Shown piece by piece: positions 1 through 5,254 of a stretch of DNA of 5,254 nucleotides (position 1 is its first letter; every line of letters begins with the position of its first letter). Under the pieces are notes generated by a model. The model saw only the letters and a list, made by a program, of their open reading frames with translations. It was not told the DNA's origin and searched no databases. The position numbers were made by a program, and so were the translations under genes. Origin of the DNA: Thermomicrobiales bacterium. GTDB taxonomy: Bacteria > Chloroflexota > Chloroflexia > Thermomicrobiales > UBA6265. The DNA is taken from the NCBI GenBank assembly GCA_030447145.1, contig JAUJLY010000087.1:1-5254 (forward strand). Reading direction: 5' to 3'.

Positions 1-1
1 T

Positions 2-769
2 GGCACGGGCATGAGCGGGAGATGGAGGGCGTCGTTTGGCGGCGAGACGATGGTCGGCCGCCTAGCCTCGCTGGTCACCCTGGTGGGCGCACTCTTCGCT
101 GGCCTGGCAGTCGTCTTTCGGGCGCTCGTTGCCCGCCGTGGTCCTTACGCCGACATGTACGAGTTCTCCGTGGCTTTCATCTTTGTCGTGCTCGTAGGGT
201 ATCTCCTGTTGGAGCGGACATATGGAACACGTGCAATGGGCGCCGTTGCCCTGCCGGTGGCACTGGCAATGGTTCTTTATGTCTGGAGCCTCCCACCCGG
301 GGTTCGCGAGGTGCAGGGGCTCATCCCGGCACTGCAGGACAAGTGGATCTTGACGGCGCACGTCTCGTCAGCGGTCATCGCCTACTCCGCCTTTAGCCTC
401 TCATTTGCCGCTGCGGTCCTCTATCTCGTCGTCGAGCGACGGCCTCGTTCCTGGCTCCCCAACAAGGATCTGCTGGACGATGCAGCCTTCCGTGCCGTGA
501 TGGTTGGCTACCCTGCCCAGACGCTGCTCCTGATCCTCGGCTCGCTCTGGGCGCATGCGGCGTGGGGCGCCTACTGGTCGTGGGACCCCAAGGAGACCGC
601 GGCCCTCTTCACCTGGTTGATATATGGGGTCTACCTGCATACACGGAGCTTGCGCGGCTGGCGCGGCCGTCGTAGCTCCGTCGTTCTGATCCTCGCGTTC
701 GGTACCGTTGCCTTCACCTACTTCGGCAACTACTGGTTCGGGGGGCTCCATGCCTACAGTGGACTGTGA
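2..769 (+). CDS. ccsB: c-type cytochrome biogenesis protein CcsB (CcsA/ResC family), 5' end outside window
   Basis: This is the C-terminal part of a System II cytochrome c biogenesis membrane protein. The family exports haem across the membrane and, with ResB/Ccs1, attaches it to CXXCH motifs of apocytochromes on the outer face. Numbering from the ATG at position 11, the tryptophan-rich haem-binding (WWD-type) segment WGAYWSWDPKE is at residues 185-195. It lies between conserved-looking histidines H117 (in a membrane helix, LTAHVSSAVIAY) and H247 (GGLHAYSGL near the C-terminus). Further hydrophobic segments lie at about 18-40, 50-67, 75-93, 118-141, 169-182, 196-210 and 221-240. The GPYADMYEF stretch (44-52) matches the loop that follows the second helix in CcsB proteins. 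The reading frame is open to the left edge and the family is usually longer, about 300 residues, so the first helix and true start are probably upstream. The ATGs at 11 and 50 are then internal. The stop is TGA at 767-769. Family call is strong; the CcsA versus CcsB name is convention. Confidence 0.88.
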   Translation, partial: GTGMSGRWRASFGGETMVGRLASLVTLVGALFAGLAVVFRALVARRGPYADMYEFSVAFIFVVLVGYLLLERTYGTRAMGAVALPVALAMVLYVWSLPPGVREVQGLIPALQDKWILTAHVSSAVIAYSAFSLSFAAAVLYLVVERRPRSWLPNKDLLDDAAFRAVMVGYPAQTLLLILGSLWAHAAWGAYWSWDPKETAALFTWLIYGVYLHTRSLRGWRGRRSSVVLILAFGTVAFTYFGNYWFGGLHAYSGL

Positions 770-794
770 TTCCAGGCACCGCCGGCTCACTCCC

Positions 795-836
795 ATCGTT
801 GGGGCAGCCCCGGACGACGATTGGCAAACATCGTCG
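795..836. other. Overlapping inverted repeats downstream of ccsB
   Basis: Three alternating copies of a short motif can pair in two mutually exclusive ways. ATCGT (795-799) pairs with ACGAT (817-821) around an inner GGGGC-A-GCCCC (801-811). Alternatively CGACGAT (815-821) pairs with ATCGTCG (830-836) across an 8-base loop. The position, just after the ccsB stop, suits a transcription terminator, but neither hairpin is followed by a T-run. It could equally be chance in GC-rich intergenic DNA. Confidence 0.25.
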
Positions 837-846
837 CGACCCTGCA

Positions 847-858
847 GTGTACGTACAC
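847..858. promoter_or_regulatory. Perfect 12-bp palindrome GTGTACGTACAC, possible operator
   Basis: This is a perfect dyad in the 160-base gap between ccsB and the small secreted-protein gene. It ends 26 bases before the best -10-like hexamer (TATAGT, 885-890), so a bound dimeric regulator would sit at or just upstream of the -35 region. Only the symmetry and position support it. No second copy was noticed in the window and no regulator is assigned. Confidence 0.28.
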
Positions 859-861
859 ATC

Positions 862-890
862 TTACGCGTTGAGAAGGCGTGCGCTATAGT
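862..890 (+). promoter_or_regulatory. Weak candidate promoter for the small secreted-protein gene
   Basis: A TATAGT hexamer (885-890) resembles a -10 box. Seventeen bases upstream is TTACGC (862-867), a poor -35 match. A better-looking TTGAGA (869-874) is only 10 bases away, which is too close for the usual sigma-70 spacing. Transcription from here would begin near 897 and give a leader of about 33 bases before the ATG at 930. Confidence 0.2.
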
Positions 891-929
891 TGCTGAGCTG
901 TGCAGAAGCAGCGAGCAGGGATGTATCTA

Positions 930-1349
930 ATGAGAACGGCACAACTGCGCAAACGGGCGACCTCACGCCATCCACGGCGATCCTTGGTCGTTCTGTTGGT
1001 GATGCTCGTTCTCTTCGGGCATGATGCGGTGATGGCGGCGCACACGACGGCGGGTCCTCTCGCAGCATCTGGAATCGCGGTCGCTCCCCTGCCTGGTCCC
1101 GATGCCCGCGACCTCACAATCGAGGGCGGGATCTCGACCGTCCCAGAGCCTCATCTTGTCCTTCCGCACAAGGAGTGTGGGGTTCGTCCCAATGCAGCCA
1201 CCCTTCAGGGTGGCTCACCTCCCCTTGTCATTCCTCCTGTCGGCGTCGAGAAGGAGCTGGTCTTCATCGATGTCGACGCTTCTGCGGTGGTCGAACCGAT
1301 CACCCCACCCGGCGTCCTCCGTGCGATGTTGCAGGTCTACCTGATCTAG
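930..1349 (+). CDS. Small secreted protein of unknown function
   Basis: I do not recognise this 139-residue protein. It begins with a clear signal peptide: a basic n-region (RKRATSRHPRR), a hydrophobic core (SLVVLLVMLVLFG) and a signal-peptidase I-like site after AVMA (residues 33-36), giving a mature protein of about 100 residues. The mature part is rich in Pro, Val and Ala and has one Cys (LPHKECG). It carries FIDVDASAVVEP near the C-terminus, where the IDVDA string also occurs in the sortase encoded next. There is no second membrane helix and no LPXTG-like sorting signal. GTG 900 and ATG 921 are in-frame alternative starts. I chose ATG 930 because AGGG (917-920) lies 9 bases upstream and the signal peptide then has a normal n-region. 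Regular GC-rich third positions support real coding. The TAG at 1347-1349 may end the protein early, since the same frame runs on with few stops. Confidence 0.6.
   Translation: MRTAQLRKRATSRHPRRSLVVLLVMLVLFGHDAVMAAHTTAGPLAASGIAVAPLPGPDARDLTIEGGISTVPEPHLVLPHKECGVRPNAATLQGGSPPLVIPPVGVEKELVFIDVDASAVVEPITPPGVLRAMLQVYLI
1196..1215. repeat. 8-bp perfect hairpin with 4-base loop inside the small secreted-protein gene
   Basis: AGCCACCC (1196-1203) and GGGTGGCT (1208-1215) are perfect complements around a TTCA loop, making a very stable stem in the message. It lies in the coding frame (NAATLQGGSP). No T-run follows, so it is not a standard terminator. It might affect translation or mRNA stability, or be chance. 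Confidence 0.4.
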
Positions 1350-1649
1350 GCCGACGTGCGTCCGAAGGGCGACAGCTCCCCGGCAAGGACCAGGGCCCGG
1401 TGCGGCGAATTCGTGCGCATCGGAGCAAGCCCAACTGCCGGCGACTGCCATTCGGGACTCCGCGGCTGATGTTCAGACCGACGGATCAAGGCGACATCCC
1501 CGCTTGCCCGCGTGGCTCCATCGGCATCAACGGCGGATGGAATGCTTGTAGCCGACGGCGAGGTGCTGGAGACCGGGTGGCACTGCACGCTTTCTCTCAT
1601 CCCCATACGCTCGTGATGACAGCTGAGAAGAAGTAAGGACAAGAACGAC
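1350..1649. other. 300-base stretch with no convincing gene; possible remnant
   Basis: No reading frame here has a start, ribosome site and protein-like composition together. The frame of the upstream secreted protein continues past its TAG with only a TGA at 1467-1469 and another TGA at 1614-1616. The last part reads plausibly as protein (STADGMLVADGEVLETGWH), so this may be the decayed tail of a longer gene. An open frame in register 2 (1175-1636) is Arg/Pro/Cys-rich and looks like a shadow. The only clear signal is AAGGA at 1635-1639, 10 bases before the sortase start. I found no good promoter for the sortase, so it may depend on read-through from upstream. Confidence 0.4.
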
Positions 1650-2288
1650 ATGTATGTGACACGCAGGGCATTGCCGGGCACGCTCCTGGCGGTGGTACTG
1701 GCTGGAGTGCCGCTGGCAAGTCATGCCGGCCCTGCACCCTCCACGCAACGGCCTATGACCTCATCAAATGGACCTGCACTGCAGACAGGGCCGCTTGGCC
1801 TGAATCCGGTATCCATCGACGTTGATGCACCACAGCCGCCCGTGGGCATCCGGATTCCTGCTGTAGCAATCGATGCAGCGATCGAACAGAATCGAATCGT
1901 CGACGGCACCATGCTCGACCCATCTGGTCCCTGGGTCGTTTCCTGGTATAGGGAAACCGCTCAATTGGGGGAGGGGAATAATACGGTCATGGCCGGCTGC
2001 CTCGGCCACTGGGACATTGGCCCCGCCGTATTTTTCGACCTGGCAGCGCTGAACGAGGGGGACGAGATCCATGTCGAGGGTGAGAGTGACGATGTCTTCA
2101 CCTATGAAGTGACCTGGGTACGGTTGTATCTGCTTGAAGAATTGACGAGTCAGGCGATCGCGGAAATTGTCGGCTCCACGCTGGTTGCCAGCCTCACGCT
2201 GATCACCTGCGGCGGCGAGTTCGACGAGGCATCGGGGCAATACCTCTCCCGCTACGTCGTACGTGCCGAGTTGGTGTCCAGCACGTAG
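1650..2288 (+). CDS. Class F-like sortase with an altered catalytic-His region
   Basis: This is a cysteine transpeptidase of the sortase fold, 212 residues and exported. Sortases cleave a sorting signal in surface proteins and join the new C-terminus to an amine on the wall or a pilin. The N-terminus is a signal peptide or anchor (MYVTRR, then hydrophobic 7-23, with SHA before G27). After a low-complexity linker, the domain starts near residue 64 (VGIRIPAVAIDAAIE) and continues with DGTMLDPSGPWVVSWY (85-100), GPAVFFDLAALNEGDEI (124-140) and LTLITCGGEFD (182-192). The nucleophile is Cys187 in the TLITC motif and the likely catalytic Arg is R201 (LSRYVV). The odd point is VMAGCLGHWDIGPAVF: relatives as I remember them read VMAGHVDYWxVGPAVF, so Cys117 occupies the usual His position and His120 lies three residues on. 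ATG 1650 is chosen for its signal peptide and AAGGA at 1635-1639. No LPXTG-type substrate is encoded in the window. Family membership is strong; activity is uncertain. Confidence 0.87.
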   Translation: MYVTRRALPGTLLAVVLAGVPLASHAGPAPSTQRPMTSSNGPALQTGPLGLNPVSIDVDAPQPPVGIRIPAVAIDAAIEQNRIVDGTMLDPSGPWVVSWYRETAQLGEGNNTVMAGCLGHWDIGPAVFFDLAALNEGDEIHVEGESDDVFTYEVTWVRLYLLEELTSQAIAEIVGSTLVASLTLITCGGEFDEASGQYLSRYVVRAELVSST

Positions 2289-2304
2289 CCAGCCACCAGG
2301 CGTG

Positions 2305-2334
2305 TTGATCCCATATGGATAGGAGTCGTACAAA
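2305..2334 (+). promoter_or_regulatory. Candidate sigma-70-type promoter for the L,D-transpeptidase gene
   Basis: TTGATC (2305-2310) and TACAAA (2329-2334) are separated by 18 bases, and each matches the consensus boxes at four of six positions. They lie just after the sortase stop at 2288. Transcription from about 2341 would give a leader of roughly 80 bases before the chosen start at 2420. The match is moderate and could be chance. Confidence 0.33.
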
Positions 2335-2407
2335 GATGTTCAACGCACACGTTGGGCAAGGCGAAACGAGATGTCGCGAGCGAGAGGGTCTGATAGTGCG
2401 GAACTTT

Positions 2408-2413
2408 GGAGAG
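2408..2413 (+). promoter_or_regulatory. Ribosome binding site GGAGAG that sets the L,D-transpeptidase start
   Basis: GGAGAG lies 6 bases before the ATG at 2420, an ideal Shine-Dalgarno distance. The longer in-frame starts (ATG 2315 and ATG 2336) would put about 30 polar residues before the signal peptide. The shorter start is therefore preferred. Confidence 0.7.
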
Positions 2414-2419
2414 ACGCCT

Positions 2420-3616
2420 ATGCGTTGGCACAGAGGTGTCAAGGCTTTGACCCTGATCCTGGCACTAATCGCTCTGCTGATCTCAAGCCTGATACCGGCC
2501 ACACCGGCAGTGGCTCAGCAGGCGGAGTGGGCACCGCCAAGCACGGTCTACATACCTGAGACGGGGCACTCGCTGGACCGTCTGTTCCTCGACCTCTGGC
2601 GCAGCGCTGGTGGTGCGTCGGCGTTCGGTTATCCAATCACGCCGGAGATCACGCTGGAAAATGGACACATCGTCCAATATCTGCAGTACGCCCGCTTTGA
2701 GTACTGGCCGGAGGGTGACGCAAACGGCAACACCGTCATCCTCAGCACGATCGGCGAAGAGCTTCGCCCGGTAACGGTGCAGCGGTCTGTCCCATTCTTG
2801 AACGTCCCGACGGGCCAGGGAGGTGAGCGGTCGGCAGCGGGTATTGAGTCAGCAAATCAGATGAGGGCTTGGCTCCCGATCGAGGCGTCCCAGGTCGGCG
2901 GTGATGCGATCTATGTAGAAGCAACACAGCATAGCGTTGCCCATGGTTTCCTGATCTTCTGGCAGAACAGCGGTGGGGAGAGTTATCTCGGCAATCCGCT
3001 CACTGAGGAGTATGTTCTCGACGGCGTGACCTACCAGGTTTTTGAGCGTGGGCAGCTGGCGTGGAAGCCAGGCAGCAACGTCAGCATGGTGCCGGTCGGC
3101 CAGACGCTCGCCAAGAAGTACAGGCTCGATACCTCTCCTGTCGCCCAGGGCAACATCCCGACCTATTCAGAGGATCTCTTCATTCCGCCTCCGGAGCCGA
3201 GCTTTGATGTCGCCGATGCTGGACCAGGACCGGGACCGGTCCCTGGTGCTGCAAAGTCGATCGTGGTGTCGATCAGTCAGCAGCGGATGTGGGCATACGA
3301 GGGTGACGTGCCAGTGATCACCTCCCTGGTAAGTACGGGCAAGCTGGGATTTGACACGCCGACGGGGCTGTTCTCTATCGTCGTGAAAAAGGAGATCGAG
3401 GACATGGAGGGCCTGATCGGCGGGGAGTACTACAACGTTACGGATGTTCCTGATGTCATGTACTTCACCGATGTCGGCCATGCGTTCCATGGGGCGTACT
3501 GGCACAACAACTTCGGTGCGGTGATGAGTCACGGCTGTGTCAACCTGCCGCTAGATGTGGCGTCAATCCTTTACGACTGGACCCCCATGGGCACCCCTGT
3601 CCAGGTCGTTAACTAA
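2420..3616 (+). CDS. Secreted L,D-transpeptidase (YkuD domain) with two N-terminal repeat modules
   Basis: This exported enzyme of 398 residues is predicted to form 3-3 peptidoglycan cross-links, or to attach proteins to peptidoglycan, through an acyl-enzyme on a Cys. The signal peptide is residues 1-32 (MRWHRGVKALTLILALIALL..., cut after AVA). Two related modules follow: about 48-98 (GHSLDRLFLDLWRSAGG, then AFGYPITPE, QYLQYARFEYWPE) and about 171-218 (QHSVAHGFLIFWQNSGG, then YLGNPLTEE, QVFERGQLAWKPG). They resemble repeats I know from exported Chloroflexota proteins and may bind wall or glycan. A Pro/Gly linker (about 255-276, ending GPGPGPVPG) leads to the YkuD domain (279-398). It has SIVVSISQQRMWAYEGD, the conserved His of HGAYWH (357) and SHGCVN (370-375) with catalytic Cys373. 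Its sequence motifs are intact. It lies 131 bases after the sortase with its own candidate promoter, so it may be expressed separately. The domain call is secure; the substrate is inferred. Confidence 0.93.
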   Translation: MRWHRGVKALTLILALIALLISSLIPATPAVAQQAEWAPPSTVYIPETGHSLDRLFLDLWRSAGGASAFGYPITPEITLENGHIVQYLQYARFEYWPEGDANGNTVILSTIGEELRPVTVQRSVPFLNVPTGQGGERSAAGIESANQMRAWLPIEASQVGGDAIYVEATQHSVAHGFLIFWQNSGGESYLGNPLTEEYVLDGVTYQVFERGQLAWKPGSNVSMVPVGQTLAKKYRLDTSPVAQGNIPTYSEDLFIPPPEPSFDVADAGPGPGPVPGAAKSIVVSISQQRMWAYEGDVPVITSLVSTGKLGFDTPTGLFSIVVKKEIEDMEGLIGGEYYNVTDVPDVMYFTDVGHAFHGAYWHNNFGAVMSHGCVNLPLDVASILYDWTPMGTPVQVVN

Positions 3617-3623
3617 CTGGCGA

Positions 3624-3667
3624 CGAGAGCCGAGCCCAACGAATAGGATCATTGGGCTCGGCTCTCG
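3624..3667. terminator. 16-bp perfect hairpin between convergent genes, probable terminator
   Basis: CGAGAGCCGAGCCCAA (3624-3639) and its exact complement (3652-3667) flank a 12-base loop. It starts 7 bases after the L,D-transpeptidase stop and lies 110 bases beyond the stop of the opposing copper ATPase gene. A stem this long and GC-rich just after a gene is typical of a terminator. There is no T-run on either side, so it would be a tailless hairpin, an mRNA 3' stabiliser, or bidirectional. The rest of the gap (3668-3777) shows no gene and only weak inverted repeats. Confidence 0.72.
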
Positions 3668-3777
3668 GACCTGCCCGGGAGTGTGTGACTATTCCGTCTC
3701 AGCAATAGGCCTCGTGAGCCCCAATGAGTTCGAGCACCATGTGGCGGAGTATGAGACAGCAGTGACGGTTGAGCTGT

Positions 3778-5254
3778 TCACGTGCCTGGCACGTCCTTGT
3801 GACTCGGCTCCGCGGGAACCTGCCCTGTCTCATGAGCCTTGATGCCCATGCCACTCTCTTCGCTGAGCCACAGCGCGCCCGCACCAATGACCAGTGTCAG
3901 CAGGCCAATCGCCACCAGGTACCCGGCGTCGGCGATCCGAGTGCGTAGTGGCGGATGCAGGATCTCCTGTGCGCTATCAGGCTTCGCGAAGCCGCGCAGG
4001 CGTAACGCATTGGTAACCACGCTGACCGAGCTCATCGCCATCGCGGCCGCGGCAAGCACCGGGTTGAGCAGCACCCCGAAGACCGGGTAGAGCGCACCCA
4101 TGGCCACCGGAATCAGGGCAACGTTATAGGCGAAGGCCCAGAAGAGCCCTTGCTTGATGGTGCCCACCGTGCGCCGCGAGAGCGCAATCGCCGTAATGAT
4201 CGTGCGAAGGTCACCACCGATAAGGGTGATGTCTGATGCAGCCATGGTCACGTCTGTCCCTGTGCCGATGGCGATACCCAGATCTGCCTGTGCCAGGGCG
4301 GGCGCGTCGTTGATGCCGTCACCCACCATGGCGACAATTTTCTTCGAGTCCTGCAGCTCCTTGACCTTGTCAGACTTCTGCTCGGGAAGGACCTCGGCCA
4401 ACACATGCTCGATGCCCACCTCGCCGGCGATCGCCTCCGCGGTCGCCCGGTTGTCACCGGTCAGCATCCCGACCTCAAGCCCAAGCGCCTTCAACTGATC
4501 GATCGCCTCGCGGGACTCTGGTCGGAGCGTATCTGCGACCGCAATCAATCCAGCGTCCTCACCATCGATCGCAACAAACATCGGCGTTGCGCCGGTGCGG
4601 GCGAGCTCCTCAGCACGGATGGCCGTCTCGCCGAGATTGATGCCGGCCCCGGTGATCAGGGCGCGGTTGCCAAGGGTGACCGTCCGACCCTCAACCTCTG
4701 CTTCAACGCCCTTGCCCGTAATTGACCGGAACTTCTCCGCCTGTGGCAGGGCGATCCCTTGTTCGTGGGCCCGGGACACGATCGCTTCGCCAAGCGGGTG
4801 CTCGGAACCAACTTCCACGGCGGCCGCGGCTCGCAGGATGTCGGTCTCTGTCCAGCCACTCGAGGGCACGATGCGTGTGACCGTCGGCTTGCCCCGGGTG
4901 AGTGTGCCAGTTTTGTCCAGCACGATCGCGTTGATCTTGCGGGCCCGTTCCAGTGCCTCACCGCCACGCACCAGGATACCGTGCTCGGCGGCTTTCCCGG
5001 TGCCTACCATGATGGCGGTCGGTGCCGCCAGACCCAGGGCGCAGGGGCATGCAATCACCAGCACGGCAACGACGGCTGAGACCAGGAAGGTCAGCCTGGG
5101 GTCGGGTCCGAAGACGTACCAAATGACGGCAGTTATTGCTGCCAGCCCGAGCACGGCTGGCACGAAATAGGACGAGATCCTTGTCTGCGAGACGTTGCAT
5201 CGGGGCTTTGGATCCCTGGGCCTCCTCGACAAGCCGAACGATCTGGGCGAGGGC
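3778..5254 (-). CDS. copA: Cu(I)-exporting P1B-type ATPase (CopA-like), 5' end outside window, one-base frameshift near 5179
   Basis: This integral membrane pump uses ATP to expel Cu(I) from the cytoplasm. The window holds its C-terminal two-thirds. Numbering the uninterrupted frame from 5232, hydrophobic segments at about 20-42 and 46-70 carry the CPC metal site (62-64). Then come DKTGT with phosphorylated D106, HPLGEAI (H145-P146, the P1B hallmark), MLTGDN (256-261) and GDGINDAPA (304-312). The last paired helices hold YN (369-370) and MAMSS (398-402), which with CPC indicate Cu(I) selectivity. An extra hydrophobic helix (about 436-457) and a polar tail follow. The first 18 residues of that frame (MSRRPRDPKPRCNVSQTR) are not CopA-like. 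The reading frame from the right edge gives ALAQIVRLVEEAQGSKAP, then MQRLADK, which joins ISSYFVPAVLG exactly if one base at 5179-5180 is removed. The gene is therefore drawn to the window edge. HMA, actuator and first helices lie outside. Either a pseudogene or a sequencing error. Confidence 0.9.
   Translation of the reverse strand, partial: PSPRSFGLSRRPRDPKPRCNVSQTRISSYFVPAVLGLAAITAVIWYVFGPDPRLTFLVSAVVAVLVIACPCALGLAAPTAIMVGTGKAAEHGILVRGGEALERARKINAIVLDKTGTLTRGKPTVTRIVPSSGWTETDILRAAAAVEVGSEHPLGEAIVSRAHEQGIALPQAEKFRSITGKGVEAEVEGRTVTLGNRALITGAGINLGETAIRAEELARTGATPMFVAIDGEDAGLIAVADTLRPESREAIDQLKALGLEVGMLTGDNRATAEAIAGEVGIEHVLAEVLPEQKSDKVKELQDSKKIVAMVGDGINDAPALAQADLGIAIGTGTDVTMAASDITLIGGDLRTIITAIALSRRTVGTIKQGLFWAFAYNVALIPVAMGALYPVFGVLLNPVLAAAAMAMSSVSVVTNALRLRGFAKPDSAQEILHPPLRTRIADAGYLVAIGLLTLVIGAGALWLSEESGMGIKAHETGQVPAEPSHKDVPGT
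5179..5180 (-). other. Frameshift site in the copper ATPase gene
   Basis: On the coding strand the bases read GCA GAC AAG G ATC TCG TCC TAT. The upstream frame encodes LADK and, after skipping one G, the downstream frame encodes ISSYFVPAV, matching the usual LADKIS-type junction of CopA proteins with no residue lost. The extra base lies in a GG pair (CC at 5179-5180 on the plus strand). A homopolymer of only two is not a strong error-prone or slippery site. Confidence 0.8.

Noticed and set aside
1175..1636. Open frame of 153 codons overlapping the small secreted-protein gene and the following gap
   Set aside because: The product is rich in Arg, Pro, Cys and Ser with no signal or domain, and no ribosome site precedes it. 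It looks like an out-of-frame shadow in GC-rich DNA.
2315..2419. Longer N-terminus for the L,D-transpeptidase
   Set aside because: It would place 35 polar residues before a standard signal peptide. The downstream ATG at 2420 has an ideal ribosome site.
3232..3243. Palindrome GGGACCGGTCCC
   Set aside because: It lies inside the Gly/Pro linker codons of the L,D-transpeptidase and is explained by GGN/CCN codon repetition.
3668..3777. Possible small genes or a second terminator for the copper ATPase in the convergent gap
   Set aside because: Only short frames without ribosome sites and a 5-bp stem (ACAGC/GCTGT) are present; not enough to support a feature.
4595..5170. Long plus-strand open frame opposite the copper ATPase
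   Set aside because: It is antisense to an unmistakable P-type ATPase. Its Ser/Arg/Ala/Pro-rich product is what the reverse complement of this gene is expected to give.
5183..5232. Native start of the copper ATPase at the ATG ending at 5232
   Set aside because: The first 18 residues are not CopA-like, whereas another frame over the same bases encodes a perfect CopA segment. The apparent start is a by-product of the frameshift.

Overview
The window reads as ordinary chromosomal DNA from a moderately GC-rich bacterium. The proteins together suggest a member of the Chloroflexota, possibly near the Thermomicrobia. The evidence is a CcsB-type (System II) cytochrome c biogenesis protein, a class F-like sortase with a 'DGTMLDPSGPWVVSWY' segment, an L,D-transpeptidase carrying two 'GHS...FGYPIT...' modules, and a Cu(I) P-type ATPase. 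This assignment comes from recognising protein style, not from a search, so it is tentative.

Layout. Four genes lie on the plus strand. (1) The 3' part of ccsB (to 769), a polytopic haem-handling membrane protein whose start lies left of the window. (2) A small secreted protein of unknown function (930-1349), preceded by a weak promoter-like region with a 12-bp perfect palindrome. (3) After about 300 bases with no convincing gene, a secreted or membrane-anchored sortase (1650-2288). (4) A secreted YkuD-type L,D-transpeptidase (2420-3616), probably with its own promoter. A 16-bp perfect hairpin follows it directly. On the minus strand, converging on this hairpin, is a Cu(I)-exporting P1B-type ATPase (3778 to the right edge). 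Its N-terminal metal-binding, actuator and first membrane segments lie outside the window.

How they fit together. The sortase and L,D-transpeptidase are both exported and both act on the cell envelope: one joins proteins by transpeptidation, the other cross-links peptidoglycan or attaches to it. The unknown secreted protein upstream could belong with them, but it has no visible sorting signal. CcsB and the copper ATPase are functionally separate neighbours. Copper homeostasis and cytochrome assembly are often linked physiologically, but nothing here shows co-regulation.

Most notable points. The sortase has Cys where an ungapped comparison with remembered relatives puts the catalytic His, with a His three residues later. 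The copper ATPase has a one-base frameshift just before its CPC-containing core. The small secreted protein is unrecognised. I found no CRISPR array, RNA gene, insertion sequence or obviously new multi-gene system.
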